DNA of 14,755 nucleotides. Source: CAVSWN01 sp046728115 (GTDB taxonomy: Bacteria; Acidobacteriota; Vicinamibacteria; Vicinamibacterales; CAVVIG01). This document shows positions 8,111 through 14,755 of this stretch, piece after piece. Position 1 is the first letter of the stretch, and each line of letters starts with the position of its first letter. Below the pieces are notes generated by a model that saw only the letters and a list, made by a program, of their open reading frames with translations, was not told the origin of the DNA and did no database searches. The stretch spans positions 1-14,755 of the forward strand of contig JBKPDW010000388.1 in NCBI GenBank assembly GCA_046728115.1, given 5' to 3'. The translations under genes and the position numbers were made by a program.

Positions 8111-8242
8111 TGGGGACCTCTGAGGCGCCCTGGTTGCGCGAACCGTGCCGAGAATGTCAGTGAAGGCTGGAGCGTCTCAATTGCTTCAGGATCAAGTGCT
8201 TCGAGCCATATGGCGCAAGGCACCAAGGGGCGGAAAATTACA

Positions 8243-9649
8243 TTACTGGTGGGCGAGAGCGATTTTTGTGATCGCGTGCCGGCGTCCGTACGTGAAGTAC
8301 AAGACCAGGCCGGCGGCCAGCCAGACGACGAGGCGCTCCCACGTGGCGATCGGCAGACCAATCATCTGAGCGAGGCAGATGACAGCGCCGGCAATTGGTA
8401 CGGCTGGCACACCCGGCGTGCGGAAAGGTCGCGGGATGTCTGGCTCGGTCTTGCGCAGGATGATGATGCCGATGCTCACGAGCACGAAGGCAAACAGCGT
8501 CCCGATGCTCACGAGTTGTCCCAGGACCCCAATCGGCGTCAGGCCCGAGATGAGCGCGATGATCGTCGCGGTGACGATCGTGCTGAGATGCGGCGTCCGA
8601 AACCGCGCGTGGACGGTTGAAAAAACCGGCGGCAGCAAACCATCCCGGCTCATCGAGTAGAAGATGCGCGTCTGTCCCAGCAGTTGGACGAGCATGGTGC
8701 TGAACAGACCGAACAGCGCGGCCACCTTGATGACCGGGCTGAGCCACGTCAGCCCGGTGGCGTCGATCCCGACTGCGAGTGGATCGGCAACCATCAACCG
8801 GGAGTACGGGACGATTCCACGCAGGACGATCGCCACCGCGATGTAGATCACGGTACAGATCGCAAGCGATCCGAGAATGCCGATCGGCATGTCCCGCGCG
8901 GGATTCTTCGCCTCCTGCGCCGCCGTCGAGACCGCGTCAAAACCGATGTACGCAAAAAACATCACGCCGGCACCGCGCAGGATGCCGCTCCATCCGAACT
9001 GTCCGAACGCGCCTTCGTTGGGCGGAATGAACGGCGTCAGGTTGGCGCGCTTCACGTATGCCGCCCCCGCGACAATAAAGACCACGAGCACGGCGGCCTT
9101 GATGGCAACGAGCAGCGTGTTCGTGTCGGCGGACTGCTTGATCCCGATGACGAGCAGTGCTGCGACGAGTGCCACAATGGCTGCCGCCGGCACGTTGTAC
9201 GGACCTGGCGGCCCCGTGATCGCCGCGGGCAAGTCAATTCCGACGTCGCGGGCAAGACTCACGAAGTAGCCTGACCAGCCGACTGCCACCGTCGCCACGC
9301 TGAGCCCGTATTCGAGGATGAGATCCCAGCCGATGATCCACGCAAAGATTTCGCCAGCCGTCGCGTAGGCGTAGGTGTACGCGCTCCCCGCGACGGGAAC
9401 CATCGATGCGAACTCGGCGTAACACAAGCCAGAGAATGCGCAGCCGACCGCCGAGATGATCATCGAAAACACCAGCGCCGGCCCGGCATTCTGCGACGCG
9501 GCCGTACCCGTCAGCACGAAGATGCCGGTGCCGATAATCGACCCGATCCCGAGCGCCGTCAGGTTCCACGGTCCAAGCGAGCGTTTGAGAAGCCCTCGCT
9601 CGGCTTCCGCGTGAAGTTCGTCGAGCGATTTCTTTGCGAAGAGAGTCAT
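8243..9649 (-). CDS. APC-superfamily amino-acid permease (cationic amino-acid transporter type)
   Basis: A 468-residue polytopic membrane protein with about 12 hydrophobic segments that imports amino acids across the inner membrane by proton symport or exchange. The first-helix signature GIGSIIGTGIFVLTG (34-48) is diagnostic of the CAT/YfnA branch. EAKNPARDMPIGI (246-258) and QTRIFYSMSRDGLLP (326-340) are further family hallmarks, and the length fits. Helix 1 residues of the GSG type, which bind the substrate carboxylate, are present as GIGS. Its substrate range cannot be read from sequence. I place the start at ATG 9649 because MTLFAKKSLDELHAEAE is a normal family N-terminus; the frame stays open for 232 more codons, but that part overlaps the AraC gene and is low-complexity shadow sequence. 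No clear Shine-Dalgarno precedes the ATG. The gene lies 92 nt after the AraC stop and is probably cotranscribed with it. Confidence 0.9.
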   Translation of the reverse strand: MTLFAKKSLDELHAEAERGLLKRSLGPWNLTALGIGSIIGTGIFVLTGTAASQNAGPALVFSMIISAVGCAFSGLCYAEFASMVPVAGSAYTYAYATAGEIFAWIIGWDLILEYGLSVATVAVGWSGYFVSLARDVGIDLPAAITGPPGPYNVPAAAIVALVAALLVIGIKQSADTNTLLVAIKAAVLVVFIVAGAAYVKRANLTPFIPPNEGAFGQFGWSGILRGAGVMFFAYIGFDAVSTAAQEAKNPARDMPIGILGSLAICTVIYIAVAIVLRGIVPYSRLMVADPLAVGIDATGLTWLSPVIKVAALFGLFSTMLVQLLGQTRIFYSMSRDGLLPPVFSTVHARFRTPHLSTIVTATIIALISGLTPIGVLGQLVSIGTLFAFVLVSIGIIILRKTEPDIPRPFRTPGVPAVPIAGAVICLAQMIGLPIATWERLVVWLAAGLVLYFTYGRRHAITKIALAHQ

Positions 9650-9735
9650 ATCGTGTCGGTCGGCGTCGTGGTGCCTTCGAACGATATGTACAGGGTTTGG
9701 CGGGACGTCGTCTTGAACGTGTGTAACGTGATTGG

Positions 9736-9752
9736 ACGCGCTTAGCGCGCGT
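9736..9752 (-). other. GC-rich hairpin across the AraC stop codon
   Basis: ACGCGC (9736-9741) and GCGCGT (9747-9752) are perfect inverted repeats with a 5-nt loop that contains the AraC stop codon (9742-9744). No T run follows, so it does not look like an intrinsic terminator. It could stabilise the transcript end or reduce read-through into the transporter gene. Confidence 0.4.
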
Positions 9753-10569
9753 GCACGGCAAGACGGTACTCGGCCGGCGTCAAACCGGTGTACCGCTTGA
9801 AGCAGCGCGAGAAGTGGCTCTGATCGCAGAACCCGGCCGCCAGTGCGATGCCCCCGAGACTGACATCGGACGCCGCGATCTCTGCCCTGGCGAATTCGAT
9901 CCGCATCTGCCGAACGTACGCGCCGAACGTCGTCTGGTACACCCGCCTGAACGTCCGCGCCAGGTGGACGGGATGCACGCCGACGTGTCGTGCCACGCAC
10001 GCGAGCGGCAACGGTTCGGCGAAGTGGCGATCGACCAGCGCCCGGGCGCGTGCCAGCCACTCGGGCGCCGATCGTTCCGAGTGCCGGACCACCGACCGGG
10101 ATGCCTCGGCAAGGACGCCGAGCGCGATGCTCTCGATCGCGAGCCGGGATACTTCGTCGCGGAGGCGAAACTCGCCATAGAGCCGATGCGCGAGGTGCAG
10201 GACGAACCCGCCGCGAAACGCCGCGGACTGGACGAGCAACGGCGCATGTTGTCGCGCTCGCGCCACCCACGACTCGTCTGCATCCACGATCAGGCAACTC
10301 GCCCCGGACTTCGACACGAGGTACGCGTGAGGCTCGTGTGCACATCTGAACAGCAGCGTCGACGGCCCGTACGTCTCGGTCGCGTCACCGCGCAGCTCCG
10401 TGATCGTCCCCTTGAGTACGAGCACGAATCGCGCGTGGATGTGGATGTGGCGCGGGATCCGCTGGCCCGGCGCGTAGCTGACCTCGGCCAGCACGAGATC
10501 GCCGACGCGACGCCATCGCAGGATGTCGCCGTGCGTGAAGTTCCGCGGTGGCTGCGCGAGCGGTACCAT
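9742..10569 (-). CDS. AraC-family transcriptional regulator with cupin-like sensor domain
   Basis: A 275-residue cytoplasmic DNA-binding regulator. Residues ~15-95 resemble a cupin sensor half (PRHIHIHARFVLVLKGTITEL, then GPSTLLFRCAHEPHAY), with several histidines that could hold a ligand or metal. Residues ~172-268 form the AraC double helix-turn-helix. The first HTH is around LACVARHVGVHPVHLARTFRRVY and the second ends with the family signature IALAAGFCDQSHFSRCFKRYTGLTPAEYR. I start it at ATG 10569, which gives the sensor domain a natural N-terminus. The frame is open further upstream, but that would overlap the peptidase gene by about 360 nt with low-complexity sequence. The start lies 2 nt after the peptidase stop, so coupled translation is likely. 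Its targets are probably the flanking peptidase and transporter genes; this is inferred from position only. Confidence 0.88.
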   Translation of the reverse strand: MVPLAQPPRNFTHGDILRWRRVGDLVLAEVSYAPGQRIPRHIHIHARFVLVLKGTITELRGDATETYGPSTLLFRCAHEPHAYLVSKSGASCLIVDADESWVARARQHAPLLVQSAAFRGGFVLHLAHRLYGEFRLRDEVSRLAIESIALGVLAEASRSVVRHSERSAPEWLARARALVDRHFAEPLPLACVARHVGVHPVHLARTFRRVYQTTFGAYVRQMRIEFARAEIAASDVSLGGIALAAGFCDQSHFSRCFKRYTGLTPAEYRLAVHAR

Positions 10570-10571
10570 TC

Positions 10572-12773
10572 TTACGGCTGCGTCGTCGCGCGCGATTCCG
10601 CCGGAGGAGGATGGAGCTCGAACTCCTTGGGCGGCTCGGCGCCGAGAAGGTGACGAACGAAGTAGTCCCACCGGCGGCGGATCATGTACGGCTCGCTGCC
10701 GAATCCATGACCGCGATTGGGCAGCATCAGGAGGTCGAAATCCTTGTTGGCTTTGATGAGCTCGTCGACGACCAGCAGCGTATTCGTCGGCGGCACGTTG
10801 GCGTCCATCGTGCCGTGCGCGAGCAGCAGCTTCCCTTTCAGGTTCTTCGCGACGAGCTGGTTGGCCTGATTGTCGTAGTTCGTCGTCCCGTCCGGGTTCG
10901 TGCGGAGCAAACCTTGCCACTTCTCCGCCCAATCGTCTTCGTATACCCGGTTATCGTGATTCCCGGCTTCCGAAATCCCGACCTTGAAGAAATCGGGATA
11001 TCGGAACATCGCGTCCGCCGCGGCGTACCCGCCGCCCGAGTGCCCGTAGATGCCGGCACGATCGATATCGATCCAGGGGTACTGCGCCGCGAGCTGCTTC
11101 ATTCCGGCCACCTGGTCGGCAAGCGTGTTGTCGCCCATGTTGCCGTAGTAAGCCTCGTGGAACGTCTTCGAACGCCACGGCGTCCCCATGCCGTCGATTT
11201 CGACGACGATGAAGCCGAGCTCGGCCAGGGCCTGCGCGTCGCCTCGCGCCGCAGAAAACGTGCGGCCACCGACGCTGCCGGTCTGTGGACCAGGGTAAAT
11301 GTGATTGACGATCGGATACTTCTTGGACGGATCGAGATGGGTTGGCTTGTACATCAGCCCATAGAGCTCCGTCGCGCCGTCGCGTGCCTTCACCGTAATC
11401 GGCGTCGGCGGCTTCCAACCGACGGCGAGCAGACGGGAAATGTCGCCTCTCTCCAGCGGCAGAACCAGCGTCCCGTCGGTGCGTCGAAGTTCAGCGACCG
11501 GCGGCACGTCGGGCTTCGAGTAGCTGTCCACGAAGAGATTGCCGGACGGCGACAACGTCACGTCGTGATCCGCATCGTCGGGCGTGAGCGGCTTGAGGTC
11601 GCGCCCATCCATCCCGATCCGATAGAGGTGCCTGAAATACGGATCCCGGCCCTTCTCCATGCCGACGCCGATGAAGTACAGCAGCCTGCTTTTCTCGTCT
11701 ACGCGCAGCAATTGCGTGACGTTACCCTCCCCGCGGGTAATCGGCTGTTTTTCGCGGCCTGTCTGCGCGTCGTAGAGATAGAGGTGGCCCCAGTCATCCC
11801 GTTCGGAGAACCAGATCACCTCGCGTGATGCCGGCAGGTATCGCCAGTTCACCCGGCCATTTCCCGACTCGTAGAACGTTTCCGCTTTCTCCTCGAACAC
11901 CTCTCGGACGACGCCCGTCGATGTATCGGCAATTCGCAACTGCTCGTGTTTGTGATCGCGGGAGGTGGACACGAACGCAATGGTCGCTCCATCTGCGCTC
12001 CACTGGACATCGCCCCACTCGCCGCGGCACGCCAAGTCGTCGCACAGCGTGGAACGATGCTGATCGGGTTCCATCTTGAACCGGACGATCCGACCGGACT
12101 CGACGTCGATGATGACTCGTTGAATCATCGTGACCACGGCGTCACCCGGCAGCGGGTATTTCCACGCCTGCAGGTTGGGATGACCGGCCCTGGTATCGAC
12201 CAGGTACATCTCGCCCACGCCGCGCTGGTCCTGCTGGAACGTCGCAAGCTTTTTCGAATCCGGCGACCACGCGACGATCGGTCGATCGCTTCGAGTCCAA
12301 CCGGCGTTGTCGGTCGCGTAGCCGAAGTCCTTGACGCCGTCGTTGGTGAGCGGCGTCTCCTTACCGGTAGCGACGTCGCGAACCCACAGGTTCCAGTCGC
12401 GAACGAAGACACTCCGCTTGCCGTCGGGCGACGTGGACTCGTTTCGCTGCGCGGCATTGCCGCGGCCGCCGCGGCCGCCTTCGGCAGTTCGTTCGCGGCA
12501 GGCAGGCAAATCACAAGGCGCGCGCATCCCAGTCGCCGCATCCACGAGCACGGCCTCGCTGCCGCGTTCGGTCGTGACGCGATACCAGAAGCGATCGTCC
12601 GGGAGCCAGGTTGGACGGACGCCGCTGTGTAGCACGAGGGGCGTCGTGTTGTAGCCGAGGAAGCGTTCGGCGTGGGCGTAGTCGGCGGTCGTCAGCGCCC
12701 GGGGCGAGTCAGCCGGCTGCTGGCCGTGTACCGCGGCCGAAAAGACGAGAGCAAGCGGCAGCGCATATCGCAT
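10572..12773 (-). CDS. Secreted S9B prolyl-oligopeptidase / dipeptidyl-peptidase IV-like serine peptidase
   Basis: A 733-residue exported peptidase. A signal peptide covers about residues 1-18 (MRYALPLALVFSAAVHG). A beta-propeller domain spans roughly 60-490, with repeated WSPDSKKLA and WSADGATIAF-type blades and the family motif WFSERDDWGHLYLYD. An alpha/beta-hydrolase domain follows. The triad is complete: Ser579 in GHSGGG, Asp657 in HGTMDANVPP and His689 in NRGHGF. Spacings of 78 and 32 residues equal those of human DPP IV (Ser630, Asp708, His740). The Glu-Glu motif (DWxYEEE) that anchors substrate N-termini in DPP IV is not visible; the corresponding segment reads GYATDNAGWTRSD. Exact specificity is therefore uncertain. 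A Gly/Arg-rich insert (AEGGRGGRGNAAQ) lies near residue 100. A perfect TATAAT sits 8 nt upstream of the ATG, with no Shine-Dalgarno between them. It heads the peptidase-AraC-transporter set. Confidence 0.92.
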   Translation of the reverse strand: MRYALPLALVFSAAVHGQQPADSPRALTTADYAHAERFLGYNTTPLVLHSGVRPTWLPDDRFWYRVTTERGSEAVLVDAATGMRAPCDLPACRERTAEGGRGGRGNAAQRNESTSPDGKRSVFVRDWNLWVRDVATGKETPLTNDGVKDFGYATDNAGWTRSDRPIVAWSPDSKKLATFQQDQRGVGEMYLVDTRAGHPNLQAWKYPLPGDAVVTMIQRVIIDVESGRIVRFKMEPDQHRSTLCDDLACRGEWGDVQWSADGATIAFVSTSRDHKHEQLRIADTSTGVVREVFEEKAETFYESGNGRVNWRYLPASREVIWFSERDDWGHLYLYDAQTGREKQPITRGEGNVTQLLRVDEKSRLLYFIGVGMEKGRDPYFRHLYRIGMDGRDLKPLTPDDADHDVTLSPSGNLFVDSYSKPDVPPVAELRRTDGTLVLPLERGDISRLLAVGWKPPTPITVKARDGATELYGLMYKPTHLDPSKKYPIVNHIYPGPQTGSVGGRTFSAARGDAQALAELGFIVVEIDGMGTPWRSKTFHEAYYGNMGDNTLADQVAGMKQLAAQYPWIDIDRAGIYGHSGGGYAAADAMFRYPDFFKVGISEAGNHDNRVYEDDWAEKWQGLLRTNPDGTTNYDNQANQLVAKNLKGKLLLAHGTMDANVPPTNTLLVVDELIKANKDFDLLMLPNRGHGFGSEPYMIRRRWDYFVRHLLGAEPPKEFELHPPPAESRATTQP

Positions 12774-12781
12774 ACGCGCGA

Positions 12782-12787
12782 ATTATA
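12782..12787 (-). promoter_or_regulatory. Perfect -10 box TATAAT just upstream of the S9B peptidase gene (possible leaderless start)
   Basis: On the - strand TATAAT is followed by eight bases and then the ATG at 12773. A start site at the usual 6-8 nt after the hexamer would fall within 0-2 nt of the ATG, giving a leaderless mRNA; this agrees with the absence of a Shine-Dalgarno. No convincing -35 hexamer is seen at 16-18 nt upstream (the sequence there reads CGGTTC). Confidence 0.5.
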
Positions 12788-12819
12788 CGCTGCCCGCCTT
12801 CTCCGAACCGTGAACCCTG

Positions 12820-12835
12820 AGGTCCTGCTGGACCT
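12820..12835 (-). other. Small hairpin in the CHRD-peptidase intergenic region
   Basis: AGGTCC TGCT GGACCT forms a 6-bp stem with a 4-nt loop between the CHRD stop and the peptidase promoter. It has no U tract and may only contribute to transcript-end stability of the upstream pair. Confidence 0.35.
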
Positions 12836-12836
12836 T

Positions 12837-12878
12837 GAATCTCAAATCTCAGATTTCACTCTGAAATCTGAAGTCTGA
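12837..12878. repeat. Degenerate 7-bp repeat array (six units) with an internal 10-bp hairpin
   Basis: The segment divides into six heptamers: GAATCTC, AAATCTC, AGATTTC, ACTCTGA, AATCTGA and AGTCTGA. The last differs by one base from AGTCAGA, a rotation of the exact AGAAGTC unit at 514-550. The left and right halves are complementary: TCAGATTTCA (12849-12858) pairs perfectly with TGAAATCTGA (12862-12871) across a 3-nt loop. The array ends 5 nt from the CHRD stop codon and could act as its transcript-end hairpin, although there is no U run. Confidence 0.75.
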
Positions 12879-12883
12879 ACCGC

Positions 12884-13408
12884 CTACTGCACTCTCACGA
12901 GCTGCCCGCGCGCGACGCCGCCCGGGTTGAGCGTCGAGTGCACATTGAAATAGAACCCCGCCGGGTTGCTCATGACCGCATTGATGACGGCTGGATCGGG
13001 CGGCGCGATATTCGATTTCGTAAATCCGCCGCTGCCATTCGCCAATGTCACCTCGCCCGCCGCGAGAGACGTGCTGAAGACGATGCTTCCGTTCGTGCCG
13101 GCCGGCGCCTGATGGATGTGTGCGATGTTGATCGGCGTGCCGGACGGGAAGCCCTGGAGTTGCACCACGAACGTAGCCGTGCCGGCCGTGACGTTGCCTG
13201 CGGCGTTCGTCGTCACGTCGAAGGTGATCGTCGCCGTCCCGATGCCCGACGCCTCGGCATTGCTGATCGGCGGCACCTCGTTCGAAGGCATCAACTGCGC
13301 GGTGAACGTCGGCTTGGGCTGATTGGACGTGGACGGGGACGTCGACGAGTCGGAGCAACCGGCGGCGACAACGGTGAGCGCGATGGCCAGAACAGCGTAG
13401 GACTTCAT
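12884..13408 (-). CDS. CHRD-domain lipoprotein
   Basis: A 174-residue exported protein. The N-terminus is a lipoprotein signal peptide ending in the lipobox VAAGC, with Cys18 as the lipidation site, followed by a Ser/Thr-rich spacer (19-30). Residues ~34-174 are one CHRD domain, named after chordin, with the hallmarks LMPSNEVPP (39-47), GTATITFDV, AHIHQAPAGTNG (97-107) and the closing YFNVHSTLNPGGVARGQL (153-170). The function of bacterial CHRD proteins is not established; the conserved His residues may bind metal. The start is supported by AAAGGAG about 9 nt upstream of ATG 13408. It follows the barrel gene by 27 nt and is likely cotranscribed with it. Confidence 0.9.
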   Translation of the reverse strand: MKSYAVLAIALTVVAAGCSDSSTSPSTSNQPKPTFTAQLMPSNEVPPISNAEASGIGTATITFDVTTNAAGNVTAGTATFVVQLQGFPSGTPINIAHIHQAPAGTNGSIVFSTSLAAGEVTLANGSGGFTKSNIAPPDPAVINAVMSNPAGFYFNVHSTLNPGGVARGQLVRVQ

Positions 13409-13435
13409 GTGAGGTGCTCCTTTGGCTGACTTCGC

Positions 13436-14305
13436 TTAGAAGAACTTTCGTGTGAGATTGAAGCCGAGGTTCAGGGTATCCGGGTTCCCGCCCAGCGCGA
13501 GCTGACGGAACGTCGTGCCGGGATTGTTCGTGAACGTCAACGAGAATACGTGGGCGCCCACTCGCTTCTCGATCGAGAACCCATACCCCGGATCCCTGAT
13601 CTCGAACCCGCCGATACGGGGCGAAACCTCGCCGACTACGAACACCGTCGGCCGAATGCGCAGGCGCGCGCCAAGCCCGATGAACCCCGTGTCCTGAACC
13701 TCGGTCCCTTCGGGGGTTGTATTGTGCACCCAGAACGGCGTCGCATACACGGCCACGACGTGCCCGAACTTCCGCGACACGACGGCACCGAGGGCGGGCG
13801 AGTAATGCTCCTGGAAGTTGTCGTCGCCTTCAACCGACACGATCCCGGATACCGAGATGGGCATGTCCGCGCTCTGATGGAGCGCATCGTACTTCCCGGA
13901 GAATTGGATGTCGCGGCTGATGCTCGTTCGCTGAACGATTGCCTGGACGTGTCGCATCACGCCAAACCGGAATTCCAGCCCGATGTTCGCGCCGGTGTCG
14001 AGGCCGAACAGGTTTTCCGCAGCCGTGCTGAAGTCGTCGTTGGCCAGGTTTTCGTTGAACCGGTGCGTCAGGTGAAAGGTGCCGCCGTGGCGCGGCAACC
14101 GCAGCGTCGTGGGCAGATTGACGAGAGAAAAATCGGGTTCGATCGGATCGAGGGCCGCGTCGTCATCGCTCGCAGGCGGCTGCTGGACGGCCGCGGGCGG
14201 CGGTGCGGGATCGGATGGGGCCGGCTGGGCGAACGTCGGACGCGCGCACAACAGGACGGTCAACAGACTGGATAACGAAAGCGCAGCAATGGAGCGTCGT
14301 GTCAC
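13436..14305 (-). CDS. Outer-membrane beta-barrel protein, DUF5777-like
   Basis: A 289-residue protein with a signal peptide (1-26, cleavage near TFA-Q), then a Pro/Ala/Asp-rich linker (27-60), then alternating hydrophobic strands to the C-terminus, which ends NLGFNLTRKFF. A terminal Phe is the usual signal for barrel insertion. The opening FSLVNLPTTLRLPRHGGTFHLTHRF, with its LPRHG and HRF turns, resembles the DUF5777 beta-barrel family; this is recognised from memory. The start is GTG 14305, with GGAGG 7 nt upstream, and it yields a proper twin-Arg plus hydrophobic leader. It precedes the CHRD gene by 27 nt, so the two probably form one envelope unit. The function is unknown; a small porin-like or c-type redox partner role is guesswork. 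Confidence 0.85.
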   Translation of the reverse strand: MTRRSIAALSLSSLLTVLLCARPTFAQPAPSDPAPPPAAVQQPPASDDDAALDPIEPDFSLVNLPTTLRLPRHGGTFHLTHRFNENLANDDFSTAAENLFGLDTGANIGLEFRFGVMRHVQAIVQRTSISRDIQFSGKYDALHQSADMPISVSGIVSVEGDDNFQEHYSPALGAVVSRKFGHVVAVYATPFWVHNTTPEGTEVQDTGFIGLGARLRIRPTVFVVGEVSPRIGGFEIRDPGYGFSIEKRVGAHVFSLTFTNNPGTTFRQLALGGNPDTLNLGFNLTRKFF

Positions 14306-14388
14306 GAGGAGCCTCCGTCAGCAAGGTCGGGACCAGCATCTAAAGTGTTGATAGCGTGAGAAAAGGAGCGCGTGCGCCGTTACTCGGA

Positions 14389-14404
14389 CCGTAAGGGCTT
14401 ACGG
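14389..14404 (-). terminator. Perfect dyad CCGTAAG-GG-CTTACGG, weak terminator or operator candidate
   Basis: Seven-bp arms flank a 2-nt centre, 15 nt after the amidohydrolase stop and about 85 nt upstream of the barrel-gene start. Outer CGG (14385-14387) and CCG (14408-14410) can extend it with bulges. No U tract follows on the - strand. It could end the amidohydrolase transcript or be a regulator site for the barrel-CHRD pair. The rest of 14306-14388 holds no strong promoter that I can identify. Confidence 0.35.
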
Positions 14405-14418
14405 GAACCGTGCTGCAT

Positions 14419-14755
14419 TCATGAGGGCGGGCGCCCGTAAACGATTTTCCCGCCGACCATTGTCATCACGACATGCATCTGCTCGATGTGCTTCTCGGGG
14501 CACGTCAGGATGTCCTCTGGCAGGACCACAAGGTCCGCCAGCTTGCCTGGTTCGATCGACCCTTTGATGGTGTCTTCGAACGTCACGTACGCGTTGTTGA
14601 TCGTCTCGAGGCGCAGGGCCTCTCTGCGGCTGATTCTCTGATCTGCGCCGAGCACGCCGCCGCTGATCGTATCGCGGGTGACGAAGTGATACACGACCCA
14701 CAATGGTGAATACGGCACCACGGCCGAGTCGGTACCACCCGCTACGATGAAGCCG
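14419..14755 (-). CDS. Amidohydrolase family protein, C-terminal part (5' truncated by window edge)
   Basis: The last 111 or so residues of a metal-dependent hydrolase of the amidohydrolase-3 (YtcJ-like) type. Visible family features are GGTDSAVVPYSPLWVVYHFVTR, where the Asp of GTDS is the usual catalytic or metal-ligand Asp, then GVLGADQRISRREALR, AYVTFEDTIKGSIEPGKLADLVVL and the closing MTMVGGKIVYGRPPS. These are the end of the TIM barrel and the return of the sheet subdomain. The frame is open to the window edge, so the GTG at 14721 is internal. Family members hydrolyse amide or related C-N bonds in varied small molecules; the N-terminal HxH metal site and the substrate are not visible here. 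Confidence 0.88.
   Translation of the reverse strand, partial: GFIVAGGTDSAVVPYSPLWVVYHFVTRDTISGGVLGADQRISRREALRLETINNAYVTFEDTIKGSIEPGKLADLVVLPEDILTCPEKHIEQMHVVMTMVGGKIVYGRPPS

Noticed and set aside
8111..8242. Promoter or RNA gene in the transporter-pseudokinase gap
   Set aside because: I see a GCCATATGGC palindrome (8205-8214) and scattered TTGA-like hexamers, but no -35/-10 pair with proper spacing and no structured RNA that I can support.
9650..10345. A 232-codon upstream extension of the transporter frame, making a 700-residue protein
   Set aside because: The extension is Arg/Ala/Pro-rich shadow sequence of the AraC gene in another frame, and the transporter's family N-terminus begins at ATG 9649.
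10570..10932. A 121-codon upstream extension of the AraC frame
   Set aside because: It overlaps the peptidase C-terminal coding region and is low-complexity; ATG 10569 gives a normal cupin-AraC architecture.
10548..11828. A 426-codon open frame on the + strand across the peptidase and AraC border
   Set aside because: It is antisense to the catalytic domain of the S9B peptidase and has no recognisable motif.

Overview
The window is GC-rich, densely coded bacterial DNA. It contains a PQQ-dehydrogenase tail, a long-form Lhr helicase, a degenerate-kinase/PEGA protein beside a TonB-C protein, an S9B secreted peptidase, a CHRD lipoprotein and a DUF5777-type beta-barrel. TonB-C, lipobox and barrel proteins imply a diderm envelope. 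This mix, and the 7-bp repeats between genes, suggest Acidobacteriota (perhaps a Vicinamibacteria-like lineage). That placement is inference from gene content; the window has no rRNA or other phylogenetic marker.

Layout. The + strand carries 1-499, the 3' end of a PQQ-dependent dehydrogenase. A 37-nt array of the 7-mer AGAAGTC follows, running directly into the GTG start of lhr (550-4869). Everything to the right is on the - strand. A 46-residue zinc-ribbon protein (4874-5014) converges on lhr with a 4-nt gap. A two-gene envelope/signalling pair follows: a pseudokinase-PEGA membrane protein (5987-8110) and, 9 nt downstream of it, a TPR-like/TonB C-terminal protein (5096-5977). Next is a probable peptide and amino-acid utilisation cluster, transcribed right to left: S9B dipeptidyl-peptidase-like enzyme (10572-12773), AraC-type regulator (9742-10569, starting 2 nt after the peptidase stop) and APC-superfamily amino-acid transporter (8243-9649). 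Further right, a DUF5777-like outer-membrane barrel (13436-14305) and a CHRD lipoprotein (12884-13408) form a two-gene unit. The window ends inside an amidohydrolase (14419-14755).

How the genes may work together. The exported peptidase would release small peptides or amino acids, the transporter would import amino acids, and the AraC protein with its cupin-like sensor half may control the set. The pseudokinase and TonB-C proteins look like one envelope-spanning pair, since both have periplasmic domains. Lhr and the zinc ribbon are nucleic-acid type proteins that lie tail to tail but need not be partners.

I found no CRISPR array, transposase, tRNA, rRNA, phage gene or recognisable defence or biosynthetic cluster. 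The region reads as ordinary chromosome. Its most interesting features are the kinase-dead PEGA receptor pair, an S9B peptidase without the usual Glu-Glu motif and with a possibly leaderless promoter, a short zinc-ribbon gene, and related heptamer repeats at two gene borders.
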